This document shows, one piece after another, positions 21,659-32,393 of a stretch of 64,000 nt of DNA. The number at the start of each line of letters is the position of its first letter. Positions within the stretch are counted from its first letter, which is position 1. A model generated the notes under the pieces. That model was not told the DNA's origin, searched no databases, and worked only from the letters and a program-made list of their open reading frames with translations. The stretch is from Isochrysis galbana (lineage: Eukaryota > Haptophyta > Isochrysidales > Isochrysidaceae). The position numbers and the translations under genes are program-made. The DNA lies in NCBI GenBank assembly GCA_018136815.1, contig CM030932.1:2502234-2566233 (forward strand), written 5' to 3'.

Positions 21659-22596
21659 AGGGCGCTCCTAGATGGGAAATACGTATTCACCGTATTTGGA
21701 CGAAGGCCAAATACAGACCGTATTTACCGTATTTGAAACTGCCTCAATATGACCCTCCGTATTTGGACGGTGGCGCAGGCGCGCGCGTCGAAAGTCCCCA
21801 CGCCATGATCCTGTTTTGGTCTCATAGGCGGGGGGGCCTAATGGGAGGGTGAGGAGCAGATTATTAGAGAGGAGCTGTGGGGAAGGAGAGATGGCTGGAT
21901 AGGGCGCTATACCCATGCGCTAGGCATGGGCAGCGCCGCCACCTCAGGGCATGTCCTCCCTCTGTTTGGTCATATGTTGAGATGTTGAGATGTTTTGTGC
22001 CTACAACCTACAACCTACAACAGAGGACGACGAGGGGGTTTGTGCTGCTTGGGTTAAACGCAGTAGGAAGAGGGAGTGAGCGAGCAGAGTGAGAGGGGGA
22101 GTCAAGTGTTGAATGAAGGCCCATGGATGGCCCATGGCAGGGCACCGAGTTGTAGGTTCCTGTGGTGCACAAGAGTGGGGTGGGAAGGAGAATTGTGTCA
22201 GCAATGGGCAATGGGCATTGTTGCATTGTTTGTTTGCGCAATGCAGCACCGCTGCAGCCATGCGCCATGCGCGCAACGAGCGCGGATCGCGCGAGGCACG
22301 GTCAGGGTTGGGGTTCAGGATGGGGTACACGCTCCATCTACATTCTCACATGCTCTCATCATGATGAGATGATGGGTGAAGGGGGGGCGGGGGGGAGAGG
22401 GCGCTGGCGCTGGCGCTAGGGCAATATATGGCATATGCTGGCGATTGGCGACGGGGGAGGCTTGGGGAATGGGAGCCCCCCCCCCCGTTACTGTATTTGG
22501 TACCGTATTTGGCTGTATTTGGACGAAGGCCAAATACAGACTGTATTTACCGTATTTGGAAGCCCCCTCACTGTATTTCCCATCTAGGAGGGCGCT
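21659..22596. mobile_element. 922-bp hAT-type MITE with perfect 8-bp target duplication
   Basis: Element 21667-22588 has 16-bp terminal inverted repeats CCTAGATGGGAAATAC at both ends. The flanking 8-mers AGGGCGCT (21659-21666 and 22589-22596) are identical. Subterminal motifs CGTATTTGG/CTGTATTTGG are repeated near both ends. There is no transposase frame inside, so it is non-autonomous. An 8-bp duplication and clustered subterminal repeats are hAT hallmarks. Confidence 0.85.
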
Positions 22597-22675
22597 GGGG
22601 CGATCGTTACATGGCAATTGGCGAGAGGGGGGGGGCTTGGGAAATGGGAGCCCCGCCCGGTACTGGCTACTGGGT

Positions 22676-22752
22676 ACTGTATTTGGTACCGTATTTGGCT
22701 GTATTTGAACGAAGGCCAAATGCAGAGCGTGTTTACCGTAGTATTTGGAATC
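22676..22752 (+). repeat. second subterminal array of the same MITE family
   Basis: The order CTGTATTTGG-TACC-GTATTTGG-CTGTATTTG-GACGAAGGCCAAAT seen at 22495-22535 is repeated here with a few changes. No terminal repeat is visible, so this is a fragment or a tandem duplication of one end. Confidence 0.55.
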
Positions 22753-22759
22753 TAAGTCT

Positions 22760-23730
22760 GCCTTTGCCTTAGCTTTATTTCCTCTCGCCGCTTCCCGCAA
22801 CAGTTTCAGGTCCTTCTCCATCCTGTCGAGTCGTGCTCCTAGATGCGAAAGGGTTCGTTTTTACGACATACCCACGTTCACTCTTGGGTGAGTGGGCAGG
22901 GTGGTTGGCGTGGGCTATTTCTATTTCTCATTTCTTCATTTTCCTCGACCCTGTTCATGTTCGAATACTCTATTATTTGTTTGGGGCACTTGTCTTGCAG
23001 TGTGGGCCGGGCAGAGCGCAGCTTTACAGTTACAGTTCAGGGAATAGGAGAGATCATGAACGGATGGGCGTCGAGCGCTGCCGGCGAGAAAGGAAGAATG
23101 GCTGGATCTACGACTCAAGGACGTGCTTCGTGGCAATACTCTCGCGTTGTTCTGGTCTCTCGCTCGGAGGTCAGTCGCAGCGGGAGAAGCACATCTCGGC
23201 TATCTTGACGCCGAGCTTAGGTGCTGTTGGGTGCGAATTATTCACGAGATCGACCTCAATTGGTGAGGTACATCACCGAATTCTATGGTAGATTTCTGTT
23301 GCAGCCAGCGGTTGTCTGCAGCACTTGTATCTCAAGCGATCTGCGCGGCGACCTCGGTTCTTCTCCGCCCAGATCTTCCTCTTCATCGGTCTGCGCGGCC
23401 AGTGAGGATTGCCTTTTCCGCCCCCTCCTCGAGTTTTGTTTTCTTCTGCAAGTCGCCGTGCTGGCTCCTCTCTCGGCGTCTCGTACGATCTCGCACCTCG
23501 TACCGCCTCCTTCCCCCTCCCCCCCTTCCGCGGCGCTCTCCCCTTCCCCCGCGCCCCTCGCCACGCCTGCTCCCCCCTCCCCCCCCCTCCCCCTACCCAG
23601 AGACAGACCTCTGGGCCAATCCCCTCCTCATCCCAGCACTCCTGCCCTTTCCCTAGCTTCCCCCTCTCCATTTCCCCCGATCCTCCGTCCGCTCTCCCCC
23701 GTGTCCTCGGTGACACACGGAAGAACGACA
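22760..23730. other. no gene assigned; C-rich upstream region of the next gene
   Basis: The frame containing the next gene is open from 23221, but 23500-23700 is Pro/Ser/Leu-coding C-rich low complexity, more like a 5' UTR. A 152-codon frame at 22833-23291 (+) has hydrophobic stretches but no recognisable family. Confidence 0.4.
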
Positions 23731-25134
23731 ATGGCACAGGTGGCCACTGAGGCGCCGCCCGTCAACCCAGAATCGCAAGCTCGCCTCCAACAGCTCATGC
23801 GCGATGTGGAGGCTGCGGGGCACAGCTCGCACATCGGAGGTCTGCCAGGAGACAACAAGCTCAACTCTTCTGGGGCCAAGCTGGTGTGGCTGACGAGCCA
23901 GCTGCAGGCGCAGCAGCTGCAGGTGCAGACCCTCACCGATCACATCAATCGCCTTAACACTGCTCTTTCCACTCAGGCCAGCCAGACGCGCTCCCTTGAG
24001 CTGCGGCTCGCACAGCTTGAGCATGAGAGGGCGGTTGCGGGGACAAGTTGCCTCTCTGATAACTCATTGAGCGCGCAGCCGCCCCTTCTTTCTGAGCAGT
24101 CCTCGTCACAAAGCCGCGGTCAGAGCGGCTCGCAAATTGAGCCCTCTCTCCACACTGGTGGTGCACTAGCAGAATCGGCAGGGCCTACAGCTCAAGCAAC
24201 CATTGGGATGTCACCGGTCACCACCTCCATGGTGAATAAATTTGCCTCTGCCCGTGTTCGGGACGTTTCCACGGGTGGTTCTCCGAACTTGTGTAGCGAT
24301 CGGATCAACGATAAACCTAGGCTCTCGTCATCAAGTGACTCGTGCAACCAGTACGTCCGTAGCTCAGCACAAGTGAATATGCCTCCCGCAGCAAGTTCCA
24401 GCGGTTCCCAGAGCTTGCAGATGAGCCCGGCGCCAGAGGCAGTACGGTCCAACTTTATCCCGCAGGCCGCCCCACCAGTCGGCATGTCACCTGTCCAGGC
24501 GCACATGCAGATTGGCCAGACGCACATGCAGTTGGCCCCGACGCAAATGACAGGCCAAAGGGCCCAGCCCGCAATCATGCCAATGAGCTCCCCACAAATG
24601 GGAATGCCAATGAATCATGCCCACATGCAGATGAGCCAGCCTCAGATGGCGATGAGCTCGCCTCAGATGGCGATGAGCTCGCCTCAGATGGCGATGAGCT
24701 CACCTCAGATGACGATGAGCTCGCCTCAGATGATGATGAGCATGCCGATGGGTCAACCCCCAATGCAGTTGCCGTCGATGGGGCAGCAAACGATGCCGAT
24801 GGGCATGCAGATGCCAATGGGCCAGCACCAAATGCAATTAGGACAGCCCCATATGCTCATGAACCAGCCCCAGATGCAGATGGCTCCAATGATGCCAGTG
24901 GGCTCTCCTCTTGGCATGCTAGCTGGAACAGTCGGCAATCACGTGACATACACGCCGTCAGGCCTTAACACGCTAAAGCGGGCGGCGGATATCGCCATGA
25001 ACGGAGAGAACGCTGGCAATGGTTCGGATTTGAACATGATGAGTCCATCTACCAACAAGCAATTTCGGAGCGCAATGAACGGGAATCAGGCTTCCACGGC
25101 CTGTGGATGGGAGGCTGGAAGGCGCATGTCATGA
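23731..25134 (+). CDS. coiled-coil protein with Met/Gln/Pro-rich tandem repeats
   Basis: The ATG at 23731 (MAQVATEAPPVNPES) is preferred over upstream in-frame codons because the sequence before it is C-rich low complexity. The 467-residue product has a short N-terminal domain, a leucine/glutamine-rich coiled coil near residues 50-105 (QLQAQQLQVQTLTDHINRLN), a Ser-rich linker, then about 170 residues built from Met, Gln, Pro and Ser with tandem MAMSSPQ units, and a charged C-terminus. Met/Gln-rich segments of this kind are common in transcriptional co-regulators and phase-separating proteins. That role is inference only; no catalytic domain is visible. A polyadenylation-like AATAAA is not evident directly after the stop. 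Confidence 0.72.
   Translation: MAQVATEAPPVNPESQARLQQLMRDVEAAGHSSHIGGLPGDNKLNSSGAKLVWLTSQLQAQQLQVQTLTDHINRLNTALSTQASQTRSLELRLAQLEHERAVAGTSCLSDNSLSAQPPLLSEQSSSQSRGQSGSQIEPSLHTGGALAESAGPTAQATIGMSPVTTSMVNKFASARVRDVSTGGSPNLCSDRINDKPRLSSSSDSCNQYVRSSAQVNMPPAASSSGSQSLQMSPAPEAVRSNFIPQAAPPVGMSPVQAHMQIGQTHMQLAPTQMTGQRAQPAIMPMSSPQMGMPMNHAHMQMSQPQMAMSSPQMAMSSPQMAMSSPQMTMSSPQMMMSMPMGQPPMQLPSMGQQTMPMGMQMPMGQHQMQLGQPHMLMNQPQMQMAPMMPVGSPLGMLAGTVGNHVTYTPSGLNTLKRAADIAMNGENAGNGSDLNMMSPSTNKQFRSAMNGNQASTACGWEAGRRMS
24640..24745 (+). repeat. 21-bp coding tandem repeat
   Basis: Five near-identical copies of a 21-bp unit (ATGAGCTCGCCTCAGATGGCG) encode the heptapeptide MSSPQMA. Differences between copies are few, so the array is recent or homogenised. 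Confidence 0.9.
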
Positions 25135-26010
25135 CAGTAATCAGATTGGATCGGCGCTTTCAAGTCGAGGCGAGCTCGGAGCGTTATATGCATCCTTCTC
25201 CCTCGCTGCTTAGAATGCACTTCACACGGCACGCTGATCGACGTGTGACCATTCTGATGATATTCAATGACACAACGCTTATTTTTAGCCATCCCCCTCC
25301 GGTCTCATACTCTGCTAGCACAGTGGTCTCAGGCGTTATCATCCCCGATCGCTTGTCCATGTGGTCCCGCTCAAACACGGTCGTCCTGATTCGCCGTTCG
25401 TCCTCGTGCCTTCATGGTGTCCACATGCCTAGGGCTAGCCGTGGCGGGGTTCATATTCGTGAAGGATCTAACAGTTCCTCGCCGCAGCCTTCTACGGAGC
25501 TCGAAGTCCAAGGTAAATTAGTCATCGCACGCGCGGTGCCGTACCCTTCGCGACGGTCCCCCTCGAGGTGTAATGAGCTCGGCACAAAGCTAGCTATGAT
25601 GCAAACGCCAACACTCGTGGGACCTCGCACCTATTCCAATGCTCGTTGGTGCGGCAGAGGGGGGGGGGGAACGGTCTGCGCTCCATCCTTCATTGTGATT
25701 CCTGAATTTCACTCTCATGTCTCGGTTGGACTGCATGGTTCTGTGATGTGATATTCGTGGTATCGATGTGTGAGGCACCTTTTTGATTCACCCTTTGCGG
25801 CGCGGACTTTCTCTAGTGTCCGTGAAACTATGCGGAGTGGGGATGAGTGGCGGTGTGTGTTATACCTTCCCTTAACCTTTACACCTTCCCCTTAACCTTA
25901 AGTAAATCACTCTTGAGGGTATAATAAACCATAAAAATCTGAAGTTTGACGAAGATTGAAGATTCATGGGTTAACACCAACTAAGTTTAGCTGGACTTAG
26001 TTCAGCATGA
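25135..26010. other. probable 3' region, no gene recognised
   Basis: A 214-codon frame (25107-25751, +) overlaps the end of the previous gene but shows no domain and ends in a G-run-containing stretch. I treat it as chance. Confidence 0.4.
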
Positions 26011-26160
26011 TAGGGCGGTCAAACAGGTTTTTTTAACTAATAGTAAGGGTTGCGCTGCATTTTTGGACTATGGCGCGATGCTCAATGAAAAACCTCCACG
26101 GGGGGCCACCTGCCACCACGAAAATTTTAGCCGAGGAAATGGTGCGATTCGCCCCCACGG
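26011..26160 (+). repeat. R2 repeat copy
   Basis: TAGGGCGGTCAAACAGG start, then the same core as at 20855 (CACCTGCCACCACGAAAAT, GAGGAAATGGTGCGATTC). Confidence 0.75.
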
Positions 26161-26537
26161 ACAGTAGACGACAGACAGCAGACAGAGAGGGGGGGGGGGG
26201 GCGCCTCATGTTGCACCCTCACCTTCACCTTCTCAAATGGCAAATGGTGTATCCCCAGGGCATCGGCAAGAGCTTGCATCTCAGTCTCTGTGCTAGGTGT
26301 TGTTGTCATAATTGGTCTTGGTATCTTGGTCTTGGTCTCGGTCCCCTAGTATAAAGATTGGGCGAAGGCGAAGGTCCTTCATCGTTCAGATCGATCCGTT
26401 TCTTGGGTTGTCTGTCCGCATGCCCGCTTGGGCAGTTCTAGCACAATTTGTTCTTGTTCTATGAGCGAGGAGCCTGGCCTTGCCTATTACTTAGTTTCGT
26501 GCTATCTCTCTCTCTCGAACTCGAAGGTCGAAGGTCC

Positions 26538-26561
26538 GGCTTAGGCTTAGGCTTAGGCTTA
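26538..26561 (+). repeat. four copies of GGCTTA
   Basis: Perfect tandem GGCTTA x4. It resembles a TTAGGC telomere unit but is only 24 bp and internal. Confidence 0.6.
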
Positions 26562-26960
26562 GCACTAACTTAGCACATTTGTTTTTTTATGAGAACGCAG
26601 AACCATCGTAATGCATTCTGTAAAAGTCTGTGAATGATAGATCTCCACGCCAATAGAGTAGTAGTATGATGAGAGACTGGGGGGTTGCTCCCTCTGAATG
26701 GAGGAGGAAGAGTCCGTCGGTTGCAAATGTGTTCGGCTGTGGACCTTTCTTTTTTCGTGGATTTTCCCGCGCTTTTGCTTCCCTGCTCCCAAATCTTGCT
26801 TCTTTAGTATTTACTTTCAGTGGGCCCCCTCCATCTTTCCGAGGCCCTTCCATCGCTCCCGTCCCGCCGCCGCCCTCTCTCTCGTGCACCTGGCCAGCCG
26901 CCTGAATCCTTCTGTGTTTCGAAGCCCGTCGTCCCGTTACCTTTTCTGTTGCCATTTCGC

Positions 26961-28577
26961 ATGGGCGTGCAGGGGCTCCTTCCATTTGTGTCTTCTGCGT
27001 CTCGCGAGGCACACCTCAGCGAGTTTTCGGGGCTCACTCTCGCGGTTGACGTGTCAGGATGGCTCCACAGGGGAGCGATCAGCTGCGCAAAGGAGCTTGC
27101 CCAGGGCCAAAAGACTGATGCGTTCATGCGTTACTCCAAGCGCATGCTCGCACTGCTGCGCCGACACGGAATTGAGCCGCTGCTTGTGTTTGACGGCGCC
27201 GCGATACCGATGAAGGTGCGGACAGACGCGAGCCGATCAGCTGCCCGTGAGGCGGCGAGATTGAACGAGGACTGGCCGAGGTCGGTACATATCACGGCCG
27301 AAATGAAGCGGCAATTCGTGCAGTGGCTCAAGCTGGACGGCACGTCCTTCCTCATTGCACCATTCGAGGCTGACGCACAAATTGCTCACCTCGTCATGCA
27401 AGGCCGTTGTGCTGCTGCTATCTCTGAGGATTCGGACCTGCTGGCATACCAGTGTCCCACCGTCCTTTATAAACTCAGCCCAGAAACGGGATATGGGAGG
27501 CTTATTGAGTGGGAAGGCCTACGCTCTGCACAAGACAGCAAAGGTAGGTTGCTATTCGACGGCAAATGGGACGGCGAATGGGAGGCATGGAAAGGCGGCC
27601 TCTTCACATCCATGTGCATTCTTGCTGGCTGCGATTACCTGACTAGCTTTCCTGGATGCGGTATTACGACCGCCCACAAGCTCCTGCGCTCCAGCCGAAG
27701 CGTTGAGAGGGCGGTAGAGCGCCTCCAGAAGAAGACAAAGGGCTTACACCCAAGCATGGAGCAAGTGGAATCGTACTTGCTACAGCTTCATCGTTGTCAG
27801 GAAGTATTTTCTCATGCTCGAGTCTGGGATTCTCTAGCCGGTGAGATTGTGCATCTGCGCCCCTTGCCACAACATCTATTCACGCAGGGAGAACAGTACG
27901 ATCATCTCGGCCCGCCTATGGACCTGTCTCTTGCTCAAGAAGTGTGTCTCCACGCATCGCGCAATCCAGCCACCTTGGAGAGCTTTGCATCACAAAGTGC
28001 GTGCTCGCCGGATGCCTCGCCACAGCCCAAGAGAAGTTGCCGTTCCGACTACTTCCCAACTGCACTGGCTGGCCAGCCGCGTAACGACGATTTCTCGCAG
28101 AAATCACGGCAAACGTGCAAGTTCGTCGCAACGGCATGGCAAGGAAGCAGGACCAGCGACTTGCAACCCCCATATGTGCATGACAAATTTGAAAATGATC
28201 AACAAAGCAGACGACACTTGATGCCTGGGCGTCATAGCGAGTCGGAAGATATTGATGATATTCAGCAACGAGATGCCGTGTACCCGTTGTCGTCATCGAT
28301 TGAGGGTCGTGAAGCAGCGCAGGCCTTCTTTGGCCACGACGGCACCACTACTCGGTTGTCGCACCCGCACCGGCAATCTCATCCCACCCGAGTCACACCA
28401 TCCTGTGCGAGCACGACCTTTGAGCATGAAGACAATTACGTGAGTACTAGACGAAAGCTTGCGTTTCGGTCCGCCCTGCCGCTTGCGCCGCCTCCACAAG
28501 TTGATGACTCTTTCTTGCAGGTCTTTCGGCTAGCGTCGTCATCATCAACAACGGTTCGTGCGAGCCGTCACCATTGA
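26961..28577 (+). CDS. EXO1: exonuclease 1 (XPG/FEN family)
   Basis: A 5'-3' exonuclease and flap endonuclease used in mismatch repair and end resection. The start at 26961 gives MGVQGLLPFV, the invariant family N-terminus. All metal-binding acids are present: D30 (LAVDVSGWLH), D78 (VFDGAAIP), E136 and D138 (APFEADAQIAHL), D157 and D159 (SEDSDLLAY), D225 (LAGCDYL). D30, D78 and D225 fall on the same numbers as in human EXO1. Between D78 and the E/D pair there are 14 residues fewer than in human, so the helical arch is shorter. The gap from D159 to D225 is longer by about the same amount. Residues ~225-260 form the H2TH region (FPGCGITTAHKLL). The C-terminal ~200 residues are Ser-rich and unstructured. 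No intron is needed, though TTCTTGCAG|GT at about 28520 resembles an acceptor. Confidence 0.95.
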   Translation: MGVQGLLPFVSSASREAHLSEFSGLTLAVDVSGWLHRGAISCAKELAQGQKTDAFMRYSKRMLALLRRHGIEPLLVFDGAAIPMKVRTDASRSAAREAARLNEDWPRSVHITAEMKRQFVQWLKLDGTSFLIAPFEADAQIAHLVMQGRCAAAISEDSDLLAYQCPTVLYKLSPETGYGRLIEWEGLRSAQDSKGRLLFDGKWDGEWEAWKGGLFTSMCILAGCDYLTSFPGCGITTAHKLLRSSRSVERAVERLQKKTKGLHPSMEQVESYLLQLHRCQEVFSHARVWDSLAGEIVHLRPLPQHLFTQGEQYDHLGPPMDLSLAQEVCLHASRNPATLESFASQSACSPDASPQPKRSCRSDYFPTALAGQPRNDDFSQKSRQTCKFVATAWQGSRTSDLQPPYVHDKFENDQQSRRHLMPGRHSESEDIDDIQQRDAVYPLSSSIEGREAAQAFFGHDGTTTRLSHPHRQSHPTRVTPSCASTTFEHEDNYVSTRRKLAFRSALPLAPPPQVDDSFLQVFRLASSSSTTVRASRHH

Positions 28578-28950
28578 TGCTTATGTCGTACCCATTGATG
28601 CCTAGCGCTCGGAGGTTCGAACGCATTTCATCAATGGCTTTAGGTTCATGTGGTGTTGGTATATTGCCACTGCCCGAGACAGAAGATTTGCAGTGAGCCG
28701 TGAACCTTGGAGCGTGAGATGCGAGGGCGCCATGGGCCTGACAGGTGGCCGCCGGTGGATAGCCGGAATCTTCAAGTTTCTTAAGGGCGCCGCCGGAGGG
28801 CTCGTGCAGTTTTTGCGATAACAAAAAAAGCAGAAACTTCTTGATATTCTCGCCGCGCGCGCGACCCTGCACAGGTGTCTCACAGCCACGCCCGCTTCCT
28901 TTCTCACTCCCTCCACCTGCCTTGCGGCTCGTCCCCTCGTGCTCTACTTA

Positions 28951-30091
28951 TAGGGCGGTCAAACAGGGCTTTTTAAGTACTAGTAGGGGGGGGGGGTGAC
29001 ATTTTTTGACCATTTTCCAAAGCCCACAACAAAATTCCCAGGGGGGCCACCTGCCGCCACCAAAATCTTCGCCAGAAAATGGTGCGATTCTCTTGCCCCC
29101 TCGCCCCTCCCTTGCACACGCTCTGGGGCTGGGGCTCTACCGGTAAAGAACCGCGGCGCCCGCCGCGGGAGTGATAGACGTATTTTGAAAAGGAGTATTC
29201 ATCACACCGGATTCCTTATTGATCCGTCCCACTCGTCGGCCGCCCGAGATTGATCGCCTGCCTGCTGAAGGCAAGACGTCATCTGCGCAGCCCTCAGCAC
29301 GCACCTCATTCATAGTGCGCGCATACGGGCCCCCCTAGGCGCCACACACGTACCCGGCGTATGGGGCCGCCATCGATCCTCGATCCGACGTGAAAGTACC
29401 CGTCAACGCGTGCGCATGCGGCCCGGGGGGAGATTTTGCCATTTTCCCTCGGGGGCGCAATGACTGGGGCGTCCGCGGTTGGGGGCTTTTGGACGACTGT
29501 GGGGCGAATTTTGCCTCGATTCACCCCGTAGTTTTTGCCTTTGTCGCTTCATATGGGTCATCCGGCCAGGCCATACAAGGGGCGTGGGCACCGTGGTCCG
29601 CTTTCGCGTTCCACTCGTTTCATCCATTCGTAGGACGGAAAATGCTCGGTTGAGGAGTAGATTCATTCACAAAAAAAAAAACAAAAAAGTGTTTAAAACT
29701 GAAAACTGTTTAAAAATTGGATTTTTCGAGCGAATGTCGAATGTCGAATGGTGACCTGGCCTTCAAATGCCCCATTGGAAATTGCATTTCAAGGCCAGAA
29801 CCCAAAGGTGGGATCAAAAGTAGGTGAGTATAACCCCTTCCTTAATTACCGAATTCCTGCCTACATCTACATTGTAGATTGTAGGGTGTAGGGCCGGTCC
29901 TACAAACAAAGCCAGCAGGTACCTTTATCCGATAAAGCGTGCAAGGAGGGTGGGTGGTTCCTCCCCTGCGGCAGGGGAGGAGTGGAGAGGGGGGGGGGGG
30001 GGCTCGTGCCCCCCCCATGGACGAACCTAGTATAAATTTTTTGTTGTTAGTAGTTAAACTGCAAAAAGCGCCGTGCTGTTTGACCGTTCTA
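28951..30091. mobile_element. R2 element with inverted ends
   Basis: The left end TAGGGCGGTCAAACAG (28951) is matched by CTGTTTGACCGTTCTA ending at 30091, a 16-bp inverted repeat with two mismatches. The R2 core lies at 29040-29100. The flanking 8-mers (TCTACTTA, ATACTCAT) differ, so the pairing may be chance or the duplication decayed. There is no transposase inside. An R3-type repeat is nested at 29938-30040. Confidence 0.5.
29938..30040 (-). repeat. R3 repeat with degenerate leader A
   Basis: Minus strand: an eroded leader (TTTATACTAGG), then TTCGTCCATGGGGGGGGCAC and GAGGAACCACCCACCCTCCT, matching 37586-37700. Confidence 0.6.
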
Positions 30092-30583
30092 ATACTCATT
30101 ACTCATATTACTATTGCCAGAGATGTTGGCATTACATCTCCATGGTCATGGTCTCAGCTTTGCGTAAACACGAAACTACTTGAAGTGAAGATTTTCTCGT
30201 CTTACGTCTTACTTAGTTGTTGTGGGGTTGACTTATGAGATCTCGCTGGTGTGCAGGTGTAGCAAGGCGACACAAAAGAATAGAAACAAGGGCAAGTCTA
30301 CTCTCTCAGATGTTTGGCGACGACACATGTGATAGAGCGAAAAAGCAGCGCCTCATGATACATGACTGACACACACGAACGACGGGGAGAACGCAGGCGA
30401 TCGCGCGCTCGCACTAGACCGTTGACCGTGAGCAATGCGTAGAAAGCCAGTATCCAACCAAAACCAAGAGTGATGATTGGGGCCTCTACCCGAGACCGTC
30501 ATTTCACATCATGAATGTGCAGGATGCTCGACTGACGGTCAACGATGCGGGCGGCTATCACACGTCGAGGCCTATGTGAGAGC

Positions 30584-31354
30584 TCAGTTCCGCTTCTTGT
30601 TGTCCTTCCATGCCTGCTGCTGCCCAGACGGCACCACAATGCCCTGCGCACCAAGGGGGGCGTAGAACACATCACTCCTCTGCCAGTAGGCTAGTGACGA
30701 TCTGGCAACGACGGCGGCGTGCCTTTGCGACGCACGCACCTGCAAGTTGCCCATATCGAGCGACCGCAGCATAGCCTTGGTCTCCGCATCTACCTCAATG
30801 ACGTCCATGTCAATGGCCGAAACCTCAGGCACAAAGTCCATGCGCCGCTCCCGCTCCTCCTCCTGCAGCTTCAGCGAAATACCACGCACGGGACCGCGCT
30901 GAATGCGCTTCATCAAATGCTGCACAGGCAAGGCGCGCAAAAGGTTAAAACAGGAGCCGTATTGCCGGCTTCATAGGTACATCTCCTCGATCAACCTAAA
31001 CAGTGTGGCCTGTGGGAAAGAGCCATATCCTCTACGCCCTGAGGCACATGGTTAGTGCCAGCTCCCCATTCGCTCCTATCCCTGCAGCGTACCGTGGCGT
31101 AGCCGGCAATCTTGTTCTTCAGACTCTTCGATGGAATGATTGCAACCTCCTCGCAGACACGTTTGTTGGTTTGGAAGTCCAGCGTCATGCGCGCATAGTA
31201 CCTGCAAACGCAGCAAGCCAGTGCATGTCAGCTCTGCGCAGCCCCTTTTCAAGTTGAGGCTCAGACAGCAGGGCAGTTGGAGTCGAGCTGGGTGGATACT
31301 CACTTCTCAATGATGACGCGGGCGGCCTTCTTGACGGTCTTCGTGCGAACACCC
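30584..31354 (-). CDS. RPS17: 40S ribosomal protein eS17, spliced; first exon not found
   Basis: A small-subunit ribosomal protein. Exons on the minus strand: 31354-31304 ([17 protein letters not shown]), 31201-31093 ([20 protein letters not shown] and on to KIAGYAT) and 30919-30584 ([15 protein letters not shown] to the stop). The introns are GT-AG: 31303-31202 (102 bp) and 31092-30920 (173 bp). Joining the exons gives the canonical eS17 order without gaps. The coding start must lie upstream: the acceptor CAG at 31357-31355 shows that at least the ATG sits in another exon, and I could not place it with confidence. The C-terminus extends ~45 residues past the usual end of the conserved core and finishes [10 protein letters not shown]. 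Confidence 0.95.
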
Positions 31355-31861
31355 CTGCACAATGAGAAGGCGATAGCCAGCAGAGTAAGCGCGTGCAGTC
31401 AAGCGCGTACAGCGCAGCGCAGCTGCGGCACTAATGGCAAAGGGATAGGTAGCCTTCAGCCCCGTCGCGCGCATGCGGCGATCTGTGGGGTTCTGCTCTA
31501 AACCCCAATCCAACGTCGGCATGCTCAGGCGCGGAGGGCCGAGGACATGAGAGACAGGGGAGAGAGGCAGAGGGCGAGAGAGGGGTGGGGGTGGGGGGGC
31601 GCACATGGCTCCCTCGCGTTTTCCCTCTCCAGCGGCACGAGACGCGCGTGGACGCCCCCCCCCCCCCCCCCCCCCTCTCCCCCCCCCCCACGCCTCCCCC
31701 ACGCCCGAGGGGGCGGCCCGTTTTGTTTTGGGAGCGGGGGGACTCTGCCACGGTAAAAAAAACCGGAGGCCGCCCGCGCTCTACGCTTTAACCATAGAGT
31801 GTGTGCCTAAAAAGTAACAAGGGGGGGTTCCGGTGCATGCCTATCGGCTGCGGCACTCTGG
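31355..31861. other. upstream region of eS17 with C/G runs
   Basis: It holds the probable first exon and promoter of eS17 on the minus strand and a run of about 50 C with few interruptions (31650-31690). No other gene is visible. Confidence 0.4.
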
Positions 31862-31990
31862 TAGGGCGGTCAAACAGTGTTTTTTATAAGGGGTGAAAAA
31901 ATGACCATCTCAGAATTGAGGAAATTTAAGGATTTTTTTCGGGAGAAAGTTCCCAATACACCCAACAACCAACAAGCACATATCCGGGGC
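31862..31990 (+). repeat. R2 terminus, divergent copy
   Basis: TAGGGCGGTCAAACAGTG followed by TTTTTTATAAGGGG. The usual R2 core is not recognisable downstream. Confidence 0.5.
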
Positions 31991-32079
31991 CCATTAGGAC
32001 CCGGACCCCCCCCTTGGGCCCCCACAACAAAACGTAATCAAAAACTGACAAAAGACGCTAAAATCGCAAAAGCTTAAAA

Positions 32080-32393
32080 AGCCCAACTTCGAACCGATGC
32101 CGGGCGCGCTGCGTGGCCGTTTTCGACGATCCATCCGGATGGGGGACCCCACCAGATACAAAATACGCATATCCCACCCGGATGGTCACGCCAATCGGGC
32201 AGGCCGCGCGCCGAACCCTCGTCGAAATCACCCACCCGCCGAGCCCATTGAACGTTGAGCCGTCGCCGAGGGAGGCCCGGAGAGCCCAACTTCGAACCGA
32301 TGCCGGGCGCGCTGCGTGGCCGTTTTCGACGATCCATCCGGATGGGGGGCCCCACCAGATACCAGCAAATACGCATATCCCACCCGGATGGGG
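32080..32393 (+). repeat. ~105-bp direct duplication
   Basis: 32080-32185 and 32282-32393 share GCCCAACTTCGAACCGATGC, CGTTTTCGACGATCCATCCG and CGCATATCCCACCCGGATGG in the same order, about 200 bp apart. Confidence 0.85.

Noticed and set aside
26538-26561. internal telomere
   Set aside because: Only four GGCTTA units; no other telomeric sequence nearby.
28447-28872. 141-codon minus frame at the EXO1 3' end
   Set aside because: Overlaps EXO1 coding sequence, no domain, probably chance.
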